Below, in pieces: positions 1 through 6,551 of a DNA stretch of 17,323 nt. Below the pieces are notes generated by a model that had not been told where the DNA came from, did no database searches, and saw only the letters and a program-made list of their open reading frames with translations. Made by a program: the position numbers and the translations under genes. This DNA is from an uncultured Coriobacteriaceae bacterium. Its GTDB lineage: Bacteria; Actinomycetota; Coriobacteriia; Coriobacteriales; Atopobiaceae. Every line of letters begins with the position of its first letter. Position 1 is the first letter of the stretch. The DNA lies in the NCBI GenBank assembly GCA_900552935.1, contig USBN01000033.1, positions 1 to 17,323 of the forward strand. Reading direction: 5' to 3'.

Positions 1-22
1 CTTTTCAGTTTGGAGGAACACG

Positions 23-700
23 ATGCAGATCCAGGCCTTCTCGAGCGTCCGCCCCGATCCGACGCGCATAGGCGAGATGTGCGAGCCCGCGACCGCCGCC
101 GAGCTCGACGCGCTCGTCGCCTCAGGCGCCTACATGCAGGACCTGGGACGCGCACTCTACCTTGTGGCGCGTCGCGACGGCGATGTCGTGCGCCAGGGCA
201 TCGTGTGTTGTTGCGACGCCGGCGAGCTCACCGGGCTCGTTGCCGCGGTAGCCAGCGAGGACGCCGAGGCGGGCATCGCGGACGCGGCAGACTCGATCGC
301 CGCGCGCATGCGCTCCCTGGGCGCTCACGCGAACGCCGTGACCCTCGCGTACGAGAACAACTTCGCAATCCAGACGATCGTCGCGGCAGCACAGACGGCC
401 ACGCCGCTTTACAACCTCTCGAACGGAGCTGGCACGCAGGTCGTGGTGTGGCGTGTGAGCAGGGAGGATGCCGTCGGGGCCATCGTCGCAGCGATTGGTG
501 CGACCGAGGTGGCGCCCACGGGAGACCTCGCCGCCGCGAAGGCTGCCGTGGCAATCGCTGCCGAGGCCCGCGCGGCCAAGCCTAGCCTCGACGCCCGATC
601 GCCGGCCCTGCACCCGCTCGCCCTCCTCGTTCCGCGCGGCCAGGACGCCGGGCGCGAGCTTCTGCCCGGAAACGGCCTGCTACTGCACCGCTTCGCCTAG
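23..700 (+). CDS. Shortened DUF1015-like protein
   Basis: This is a 225-residue hypothetical protein. The ATG at 23 is chosen because GGAGGAA lies at 12-18, four bases upstream. The N-terminus (MQIQAFSSVRPDP) resembles the opening of DUF1015 proteins. Later parts follow the family's order: ALYLVARRDGDVVRQGIV near 44-61, a PLYNLSNGAGTQVVVWRV stretch near 128-145, and LALLVPRGQ...ELLPGN near the C-terminus. Family members are usually about 400 residues, so roughly half is missing. The family's histidine-rich HE and ADGHHR segments are absent: the second is replaced by an alanine-rich stretch (residues 165-185). DUF1015 proteins often sit beside serine biosynthesis genes, but what lies upstream here is outside the window. 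The function of the family is unknown, and this copy looks degenerate or specialised. An unrelated alanine-rich protein is the alternative. Confidence 0.75.
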   Translation: MQIQAFSSVRPDPTRIGEMCEPATAAELDALVASGAYMQDLGRALYLVARRDGDVVRQGIVCCCDAGELTGLVAAVASEDAEAGIADAADSIAARMRSLGAHANAVTLAYENNFAIQTIVAAAQTATPLYNLSNGAGTQVVVWRVSREDAVGAIVAAIGATEVAPTGDLAAAKAAVAIAAEARAAKPSLDARSPALHPLALLVPRGQDAGRELLPGNGLLLHRFA

Positions 701-714
701 GACGCGGCGCCGCT

Positions 715-795
715 TGCGCACGCGCACGCTTCACCGGACGAAGCACGGGGCGCGACGCTGCCTGCGCACTCGCACGCGACGCCGGACGAAGCACG
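715..795. repeat. 48-bp-period imperfect tandem duplication
   Basis: Positions 715-747 and 763-795 are two copies of the same 33-base segment at a 48-base offset, with four mismatches. Both end in the identical 14-mer CCGGACGAAGCACG (734-747 and 782-795). A second short direct repeat, CGCCGGTTGCGCG, occurs at 881-893 and 902-914. The stretch lies in the 250-base gap between two convergent genes (stop codons at 700 and 951). I see no coding signal in it on either strand. Confidence 0.7.
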
Positions 796-798
796 AAA

Positions 799-856
799 CC
801 TACCGCTTGTAAGGGATTGAGCGCGTTTTTGGCCTCGAAACGTTACAAGCGGTAGG
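799..856. terminator. Perfect 14-bp inverted repeat between convergent genes
   Basis: CCTACCGCTTGTAA at 799-812 is exactly complementary to TTACAAGCGGTAGG at 843-856, with a 30-base loop. It lies between the convergent genes ending at 700 (+) and 951 (-). This placement fits a shared bidirectional terminator, but no T-run follows either arm and the loop is long for an intrinsic terminator. A protein-binding site or the remnant of a small inverted-repeat element are alternatives. The repeat itself is certain; the terminator role is a guess. Confidence 0.45.
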
Positions 857-950
857 CTATGGCGAAGTCGCGCGCCGCGACGCCGGTTGCGCGCGGCGCA
901 CCGCCGGTTGCGCGAGATGCGCAGGCTGCGAGCACTGCCGAGCGCGGCTA

Positions 951-1325
951 CTACTTGCGGCCGAAGAGGCTGCCGAGCAGACCGGATACGCCGCTGCCAC
1001 CAAGCAGGCCAGAAGCGGCGCCCGCGAGGTCAGTGAAGCTGAGGCCGAGGGACTGCGCCATGCCGGCGATCTCGCCGAGGTCTAGCCTCGAAAGGTCGAT
1101 CGCGGTCAGGTCGAGCCTCGTCAGGTCGAGACCGGAGAGGTCGATGCCCACCTTCGAGAGGTTCGAGAGCACGAGCTGGAAGAGCTCCGTGAGGTCCGCC
1201 TCGCTCTGGCCGGTTATGCGCTCGACGGTCTGTGCGGGCGACTCGATGAGCTCCTGCGCGAGCTCCGGGGCGTTCGTGATTGCCTCGGTAATCTGCGCGG
1301 CGAGGTTCTTGATGTCTACGGGCAT
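951..1325 (-). CDS. Small protein with a mini pentapeptide-repeat block
   Basis: This is a 124-residue protein that I do not recognise. The ATG at 1325 is chosen because AGAGGAGGA (1331-1339 on this strand) lies five bases upstream. The frame stays open to 1517, but that extension crosses a duplicated non-coding repeat and has no ribosome binding site. Residues 1-58 are predicted helical and acidic. Residues 61-85 are five consecutive five-residue units of the form (I/L)DL(S/T)x, such as IDLSG, LDLTR and IDLSR. This is the pentapeptide-repeat pattern, though far shorter than the usual quadrilateral beta-helix. The C-terminus is glycine/leucine-rich (GLLGGSGVSGLLGSLFG) and ends in RK. There is no signal peptide or convincing membrane helix. 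The gene stands alone on its strand, convergent with the DUF1015-like gene. Confidence 0.75.
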   Translation of the reverse strand: MPVDIKNLAAQITEAITNAPELAQELIESPAQTVERITGQSEADLTELFQLVLSNLSKVGIDLSGLDLTRLDLTAIDLSRLDLGEIAGMAQSLGLSFTDLAGAASGLLGGSGVSGLLGSLFGRK

Positions 1326-1340
1326 GGGGTTCCTCCTCTG

Positions 1341-1459
1341 TTCGACGCGGACGCGGCGCGATACGGCCCGGCGGCTCTCCGACTTCCCGCGACACGCCCT
1401 GTTTGGCGCGGGCGCGGCGCGATACGGCCCGGCGGCTCTCCGGCTTCCCGCGGCACGCC
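1341..1459. repeat. Two 58-bp direct repeats, 61-bp period
   Basis: Positions 1341-1398 and 1402-1459 match at a 61-base offset with only five differences, all of them transitions (C/T or A/G). The repeats sit directly upstream of the minus-strand pentapeptide-like gene, between its ribosome binding site and the start of the divergent TPR gene's leader. They could be a duplicated regulatory segment or a small dispersed intergenic repeat. Nothing in them looks coding. Confidence 0.75.
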
Positions 1460-1527
1460 AAAAACGTGCGGTTTTATGTGCGCGCGCCCGGGTGCCATAT
1501 CCAGGAGACACCGCCACGCCGTAGCCG

Positions 1528-1560
1528 GGTATAGTTAGCTAGGATAGGCAAATTATAAAG
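1528..1560 (+). promoter_or_regulatory. AT-rich promoter-like stretch upstream of the TPR gene
   Basis: In otherwise very GC-rich DNA, this short stretch is AT-rich and contains TATAGT (1530-1535) and TATAAA (1554-1559). It lies 60-90 bases ahead of the TPR gene start at 1618. No convincing TTGACA-like -35 box lies at the usual distance from either, so the assignment rests on composition and position only. Confidence 0.3.
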
Positions 1561-1617
1561 GCGCGCAGAAGCGCGAACCACGCGAAAGACGACGTCTCAG
1601 TGCTTGGAGAGGAGCTC

Positions 1618-4014
1618 ATGGGCGACAGCGCGAACATGGTATTGGTTGGCTTTGCCATCGGGTCCATCTTGGGCCTGGTCAGCGTCGTGTGCTTCCTGCT
1701 CGGCAGGCTCTCGCGCGACGGCATCGTCACCTTCCCGCCCCGCAAGGCGGCCGACCACCCAGCCGCGACGGCAAAAGACGTCGAGAATGGCACCGTTGCC
1801 GCCGTAGCGGCGAATGGCGCCACGCAAGCCAGCGACACCAGCACCGCAATGGTCGCGTCTGGCAACACGCCTGACGCCAACGGCGCCACTGACGCTGACA
1901 CCCCCGCAGCCCCGCTCTACGACGAGCCGCACGACATCGAGGAACTCTCCCGCCGCCTCGCCGAGGCAGACAGCCCCCTGAGAGAGCTCCGCACGCTCAC
2001 GCGCGACACCCTCGCCCAGGAGCGCGCGGCGGACGACGACCCCACGACCCCGCACCCGGACGCCTTCTCCCTCTACCTCGCACGCGGCCTCCAGGAGGCC
2101 GGAATCGATGACCCCGGCGCTCACATCCCGGATTTCGAGGTCGTCCTCCCCTACCGCTCGAAGAGCTTCTTCCTCCGCACGACGAAGCGCCGTATCCCAG
2201 AGCGCGAGGCCCTGCGCGTAATCGCCCTCGAAGGCGCCCTGAATCGCGCGCTCTTCGCCTGGAAGGGCCTCGACCACACCGCCACGCTCGAGGAGTGCTA
2301 CGCCTTCAACCAGGGCCTTGCGAGCACCATCACCGCGCAGCTCGGCACCAAGCCGATCAAACAGGCGAGCATGCTCGACGTCGCTGGCGAGTGGGGTGTG
2401 CGCCAGACCTTCTCCGCGGGCATCGAGAGCCTTCGCCTGCCGCTCCGCCTCTCCGTGCGTTTCCGCGTGAACCTCATGGGCGGCGACATCGCGATCGAGA
2501 CGCCCTACAGGGACGCCCTCTGCCAGCCCCGTTCCGTCTACTCCGAGGAACTCGACCGCATCATCCCGGCGACCTCCCAGATGCGTGACCAAATGGCGAC
2601 GGACTACGCCCTTCGCCTGACGCTCCTGCTCGCTGCGCACGCCTTCCGTAGCTCGAGGCGACTCTGCCATGCGTTCGTCGCCGTGGTCGACAAGAGCCCG
2701 CGCGGACGTCGGTGCCTCGTCAGCGCAGACATCTCGCGAGAAGCCCTACGAGAGCATGACCTCTCGAAGCCCTTCGACGCACGCTTGCTCTGCCGCGAGC
2801 TGGGCGTCGACTTCCGCATCGAGGAAGACCGCCTCTGCCCGGTCGAGCAGGGCTTCGTGCCGGAGGCGGAGCGCTTCTGCCCCGCGAGCCGCTATGACAA
2901 CGTCGATCTCTCGAGCCGCATCCTGCCGGATTTCGAGGCCAGCCTCCTTGGCACGAAGTACGTTCATGACCTCGGTATCAACGAAGACGCACATCGCTCC
3001 CAGGTGGCCGAGGCCGTCGCGCGCCAGCTAGGCGGCACCACGTTGGGGGATGTCCGCCGCATCCTCGACCTCACGCAGAATGACCGTGACGCTACGGTGC
3101 GCGAGGCCGGCGAGCGCTGCGCCCAGGCGATCATCGACGGCCGTCTTGACGACAAGGACTCCCTCGCCTTCGTGGACGAGTTCGTCAACGGCGGCGCCCT
3201 CTCCCGCGCGACGGCAATCGCGCTCGACCAGGTCACGAGCGGCAAGTCCGCAGACGCCATCGAGACGCTCACGGACGTCCTCGCCCCGATCGACGCCCTC
3301 GACACCTACGCCGACGGCAACGGCGTTGTCTGGCGCGAGTTCACGAGCTATGTCTCCCGCGCGCTCTACAACAGGCTTCTTGCCAAGGAGGGCGAGGAGG
3401 TCCGCCTCGTGCCGGACGCCTACTTCGCCGCCCAGCTCCTCATGGCGAGTGCCCTGATCGACTCCGGCCGCCAGGAGGAAGCCCTCGGCTTCGCCCGCCG
3501 CGCTCAGGACCTTTGCCCATTCGATGTCTCCGGCACGCTCCGTACCGCCCGCTGCTTCGAGCTCGACCATGACTTCGAGGCCGCAGCGAACGAACTTATC
3601 CAGCAGCTCGAGTACGCGTTCGATCCGCAGAGCGTAGGCGTGTGCTACTACCGCCTCGCCTTCCTCGAGTGGAAGCTCGGCGAGACTGACGTCGCGGATG
3701 CGTGCTATCAGAAGGCAGTCATGAGCCACTCCGCTTGCAGCATGGCGGCTCACATCGAGCTCATGAGCCTGCGTGTCGAGAACAGCTCTGATGGCGTGGC
3801 GGCAGAGGATGTCGAGGAGACGCTCCGCCGTGCCAACATCCCGCTCGCTCCCACGGAGCGCGTGGTCGAGGTTCTGGTGGAGGCTGCCCAGGGCGCAACG
3901 GACGCCGAGGTCTTCCCCGTCGCGCGCGGCTTCGCGACGCTCCTCAGCGCGCTTTCCGGCGACGACGTCATGCACGGTGTCGCCAACTCCATGGAAAATG
4001 AGCCCGACCGCTAG
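1618..4014 (+). CDS. Membrane-anchored TPR protein of unknown function
   Basis: This is a 798-residue protein. The ATG at 1618 is preferred over an in-frame GTG at 1600 because GGAGAGGAG (1606-1614) directly precedes it. Residues 6-28 form one hydrophobic helix (MVLVGFAIGSILGLVSVVCFLLG) followed by basic residues, so the bulk is probably cytoplasmic behind a single anchor. Residues 40-100 are an Ala/Asn/Asp/Thr-rich low-complexity linker. The middle region is a large domain I do not recognise. Around residues 600-705, helical pairs with TPR spacing appear (ASALIDSGRQEEALGFARRA, then YRLAFLEWKLGETDVADACY). TPRs usually scaffold protein complexes, so a scaffolding role at the membrane is plausible but inferred. 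The gene is transcribed alone, ends at a perfect palindrome, and shows normal GC-rich codon use. Confidence 0.85.
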   Translation: MGDSANMVLVGFAIGSILGLVSVVCFLLGRLSRDGIVTFPPRKAADHPAATAKDVENGTVAAVAANGATQASDTSTAMVASGNTPDANGATDADTPAAPLYDEPHDIEELSRRLAEADSPLRELRTLTRDTLAQERAADDDPTTPHPDAFSLYLARGLQEAGIDDPGAHIPDFEVVLPYRSKSFFLRTTKRRIPEREALRVIALEGALNRALFAWKGLDHTATLEECYAFNQGLASTITAQLGTKPIKQASMLDVAGEWGVRQTFSAGIESLRLPLRLSVRFRVNLMGGDIAIETPYRDALCQPRSVYSEELDRIIPATSQMRDQMATDYALRLTLLLAAHAFRSSRRLCHAFVAVVDKSPRGRRCLVSADISREALREHDLSKPFDARLLCRELGVDFRIEEDRLCPVEQGFVPEAERFCPASRYDNVDLSSRILPDFEASLLGTKYVHDLGINEDAHRSQVAEAVARQLGGTTLGDVRRILDLTQNDRDATVREAGERCAQAIIDGRLDDKDSLAFVDEFVNGGALSRATAIALDQVTSGKSADAIETLTDVLAPIDALDTYADGNGVVWREFTSYVSRALYNRLLAKEGEEVRLVPDAYFAAQLLMASALIDSGRQEEALGFARRAQDLCPFDVSGTLRTARCFELDHDFEAAANELIQQLEYAFDPQSVGVCYYRLAFLEWKLGETDVADACYQKAVMSHSACSMAAHIELMSLRVENSSDGVAAEDVEETLRRANIPLAPTERVVEVLVEAAQGATDAEVFPVARGFATLLSALSGDDVMHGVANSMENEPDR

Positions 4015-4049
4015 AAAGTTGACAAAGGGACAGTCCCTTTGTCAACTTT
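4015..4049. terminator. 35-bp perfect palindrome with GGGAC-A-GTCCC core
   Basis: AAAGTTGACAAAGGGAC (4015-4031), one central A, and its exact complement (4033-4049) start on the base after the TPR stop codon. The 17-bp stem with AAAG and CTTT ends, placed between convergent genes, would act as a terminator in either direction. The same core recurs in the next palindrome, so this may also be a dispersed repetitive element of the palindromic (REP-like) kind. Only the symmetry is directly seen. Confidence 0.65.
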
Positions 4050-4051
4050 CG

Positions 4052-4096
4052 ACCTGCAAAAGAACCTGCAAAAGGGACTGTCCCTTTTGCAGGTTC
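4052..4096. repeat. Second GGGAC-T-GTCCC palindrome with duplicated arm
   Basis: GAACCTGCAAAAGGGAC (4062-4078), one central T, and its exact complement (4080-4096) form a second 17-bp-stem palindrome 12 bases after the first. Its inner core AAAGGGACNGTCCCTTT is identical to the first apart from the middle base, while the outer arms differ (ACCTGCA against AGTTGAC). The left arm sequence ACCTGCAAAAG also occurs once more immediately before it (4052-4062). On the minus strand it lies 27 bases past the stop of the DUF1275 gene and could terminate that transcript. Confidence 0.65.
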
Positions 4097-4122
4097 GCAG
4101 CTACGTTCTATGTTGGTCGCGG

Positions 4123-4788
4123 CTAGTCCTCGTTGCCCTCAAGATCAACGAACATCACGGTGAAGGCCAGCGCGAGCAAGGCGGAGGCCACGGCGATGGC
4201 GTGTAGGCCAAACCAGCCGATGCACGCGTTGCCCAGCACCGCGCCAGCCATGAACATGGCGATAACGCCAAAGTAGAGCAGGCCATTGAGCAGGAAGCCG
4301 CGGTTGTGTGTGATGATGAAGTCGTCGACGTTCTGCAGCGCCGAGCGCAGGTTGCCGATGCACATCGTCGTCGCGATGCCATGCCCGTGGATCTTGCGGA
4401 AGCTCTCGACCTGCATGCCGCACGCGAGCGACGTGAGGCAGTTCGCCATCAGGTTCTGGCTCTCCGGCAGACGGCTCACGACGAACAGGATCGCCGCCTC
4501 GACGAGGACCGTCTCCTGACGCCAGTGCAGCACGCTCGCAAAGCGCTCGTGCACGAGGTCTGCCATCATGATGCCAAGCGCGAAGGCGATGACCGGAAGC
4601 AGGTGCTTGAGAGACGAGCGCGGGTCACCACTCGATAGGTTCACGGCCGCGAGCAGCATATTTCCCGTCTGAGCGTTGGCGAAGACACCTCCCCGGCCGA
4701 TATAGGAATAGGCGTCCATGAAGCCGCCGGCGAGCGCCATGATGGCACCCATCTCGATGGACTCGGAAATCTGCTTCGCGCGTTCCAC
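4123..4788 (-). CDS. DUF1275 (YoaK family) membrane protein
   Basis: This is a 221-residue protein of the usual family length. It starts with GTG at 4788, supported by AGGAGG at 4797-4802, eight bases upstream. The family signature is clear: GGFMDAYSYIGRGGVFANAQTGNML spans residues 21-45, and a second block, CGMQVESFRK..GHGIATTMCIGNLRS, spans about 123-149. About six hydrophobic helices are visible (near 14-30, 62-78, 92-106, 115-127, 166-184 and 190-214). DUF1275 proteins are inner-membrane proteins of unknown function, sometimes annotated as YoaK-like. The gene lies 27 bases downstream of the M20 peptidase on the same strand, so the two probably share a transcript; nothing in the sequence links them functionally. 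Confidence 0.9.
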   Translation of the reverse strand: MERAKQISESIEMGAIMALAGGFMDAYSYIGRGGVFANAQTGNMLLAAVNLSSGDPRSSLKHLLPVIAFALGIMMADLVHERFASVLHWRQETVLVEAAILFVVSRLPESQNLMANCLTSLACGMQVESFRKIHGHGIATTMCIGNLRSALQNVDDFIITHNRGFLLNGLLYFGVIAMFMAGAVLGNACIGWFGLHAIAVASALLALAFTVMFVDLEGNED

Positions 4789-4815
4789 GCGGAATACCTC
4801 CTCAGGGTCAGGTTC

Positions 4816-6261
4816 CTAAAGTTCGAGCTTCATGAGCTCGGCGATGGCATAGATGTAGATCTTCAGCGCCTCACGCAGCTGCTCCTCGCTCGCGCCCTCA
4901 TCGGGGCCATGCATGGACCCAACCCACTCCGGCGTCTTGAGGCCCGGTACCTCCGGACCAAAGCTCGCGGCGCTCTTGAAGTGGCGGGCGTAGGTGCCGC
5001 CGCCGATGGTGAAGGGCTTGGTGTCCTTGCCGGTGTACTCGTTGTAGCAGCGAACGAGCGTCTGGATCTCGGGGGAATCCGGCGAGACGTAGAACGGCAC
5101 GACGGCACGACCGGGCTCGAACTCGCAGGCGTGGGCAGCAGCGATTTTCTCGAGCTCCGCGTCAATCGCTTCAGACGTCGTGGACTTGGGGTAGCGGGAG
5201 TCGACCGTCTGCTCGAGACGGCCGTCGACGGTCTGGCGCAGGGTGCCGCCGATGCAGGTGAGCGGCTCGAAGATATCGTCCGTGGCGGCGATGCCAAGGC
5301 TCGAGCCGTCCGTGGAGGCATGGATGGTGGCCTCGAGCTCGAGGAACGTGCGCTCGGCACCAGAGCAGAGACCGTTCTCGAGCAGGTAGGCGCAGAGGAT
5401 GGCGATGGCGTTCTTCGTGCCGGCGGGCATGCTCGCGTGGCCGCCGATGCCGTGCGCCGTGATGCGGGCGAGCGTCTCGCCGTCCTCGCTGGCATCCTCA
5501 ATCTCGAGGTCAGCCGCGGCGGGCAGCGTGGCAGCGTCCGCGCGGACGATGGCTGCGGCAAGGCTCGGGATGGCGTTGGTGGCACTGCCGCCCTCGATCG
5601 CGCGAATCACGGAACCCTCGACGGAGCCGGAGATGGGCGCGGAGCGGAAGGTCGCGCCGTAGAGGCCCTTCTCGCCGCAGCACACCGGGAACTCCGCGTC
5701 CGGCGTGAAGAGGAAGTCCGGCTCGGGGTTGTGGTCGAGGTAGTATTCGACGTCACCCATGTTGGTCTCCTCGTTGGCGCCGAGGATCACGCGCAGAGTG
5801 TACGGCAGGCGCTTGCCCGTGGCCGCGACGCGCTCCGCGAAAAAGCGACCGGCGTAGAGCGAGAGCACCGCGGGGCCCTTGTCGTCGATGACGCCGCGGC
5901 CGAGGAGCCAGCCGTCGCGACGGACCATCTCGAAGGGGTCGGTGTGCCAGCCCGGGCCGGCGGGAACGACGTCGACGTGCGCGATCGTGGCGATCTGCTT
6001 CTCGGACTCGCCAACGAGGTCCGCATAGCCGAGGTAACCCTCGCAGTCATGCGCCTCGAGGCCGCAGACGTTGGCGATACAGAGCGCCTCGTCGAGGGCG
6101 GCACGCGGACCGGGGCCCCAAGGGGCGCCCTCGGTGGCACGCTCAAGGTCCTCCACGCTGTCGTGGCCGACGAGAGCCTCGATGTCATCGAGGACCTCCG
6201 GCCACACGCGGTCGACAAACTCCTCGATGTCAGCCTTTAGCTGGGCGTTGTTCTCTGCCAT
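4816..6261 (-). CDS. M20 family metallopeptidase (Sapep/PepV-like dipeptidase)
   Basis: This is a 481-residue cytoplasmic enzyme expected to cleave dipeptides with two zinc ions. The start at 6261 is chosen from AGGAGA at 6266-6271. The frame stays open further upstream to 6525, but that part is arginine/proline-rich non-coding translation. The metal and catalytic residues expected for M20 are all present: H95 and D97 (AHVDVVP), D126/D127 (GVIDDKGP), the E164-E165 pair (GANEETN), D188 (FTPDAEFP) and H451 (GSMHGPDEG). The lid domain's GGHAS (H275) and DSRYP (R356) are also present. Length and motif spacing match PepV/Sapep dipeptidases rather than the shorter ArgE/DapE group. There is no signal peptide. 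It is first in a two-gene unit with the DUF1275 gene. The exact substrate cannot be read from the sequence. Confidence 0.93.
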   Translation of the reverse strand: MAENNAQLKADIEEFVDRVWPEVLDDIEALVGHDSVEDLERATEGAPWGPGPRAALDEALCIANVCGLEAHDCEGYLGYADLVGESEKQIATIAHVDVVPAGPGWHTDPFEMVRRDGWLLGRGVIDDKGPAVLSLYAGRFFAERVAATGKRLPYTLRVILGANEETNMGDVEYYLDHNPEPDFLFTPDAEFPVCCGEKGLYGATFRSAPISGSVEGSVIRAIEGGSATNAIPSLAAAIVRADAATLPAAADLEIEDASEDGETLARITAHGIGGHASMPAGTKNAIAILCAYLLENGLCSGAERTFLELEATIHASTDGSSLGIAATDDIFEPLTCIGGTLRQTVDGRLEQTVDSRYPKSTTSEAIDAELEKIAAAHACEFEPGRAVVPFYVSPDSPEIQTLVRCYNEYTGKDTKPFTIGGGTYARHFKSAASFGPEVPGLKTPEWVGSMHGPDEGASEEQLREALKIYIYAIAELMKLEL

Positions 6262-6551
6262 GGGGTCTCCTAGCTTCTGCGCCGCGGGGCGGGCCCGCGG
6301 CGGCGTATTGTCCGCCCACCATAATACGACCCCGCGCCAGAGAGGCCGCCCGAGAAACGCGGAGCGCCACCTGGTGGAAACAAACGCCGGCGTGGCGCGC
6401 GGGGCGACGGCGGGCGTGCGGGCGGTGCGACGACGGCACGCGAATCGTGGCGGGGAACGATGGCGCACACGCAAAACGTGGCGGGGAACGGCGAGGGTCA
6501 CGTTCTGCGCGGCCCATGCGCCCACGCACGCACATGCCCGCGCGTCGGCGC
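6262..6551. promoter_or_regulatory. 290-bp gap with a 14-bp direct repeat
   Basis: No convincing gene lies here on either strand. CGTGGCGGGGAACG occurs at 6446-6459 and again at 6477-6490, 31 bases apart, which is close to three helical turns. This would suit an operator upstream of the minus-strand peptidase, or two scraps of a dispersed repeat. On the minus strand TATTAT (complement of 6321-6326) is the only -10-like hexamer ahead of the peptidase gene, with no clear -35 box. No T-run terminator is evident after the antiporter stop at 6552. Confidence 0.35.

Noticed and set aside
715..914. CRISPR-like array from the clustered short repeats
   Set aside because: There are only two imperfect copies each, with different periods (48 and 21 bases), no constant repeat/spacer structure and no cas genes.
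1326..1517. N-terminal extension of the pentapeptide-like gene to an ATG at 1517
   Set aside because: The extension would translate two tandem non-coding repeats into R/A/P-rich sequence. The ATG at 1325 has a strong ribosome binding site.
859..1524. Plus-strand open frame of 221 codons beginning just after the inverted repeat
   Set aside because: It has no ribosome binding site, an R/A/S/P-rich composition, and it overlaps the better supported minus-strand gene and the 58-bp repeats.
4909..6240. Plus-strand open frame of 443 codons opposite the M20 peptidase
   Set aside because: It is an antisense shadow. The minus-strand frame holds all M20 metal ligands.
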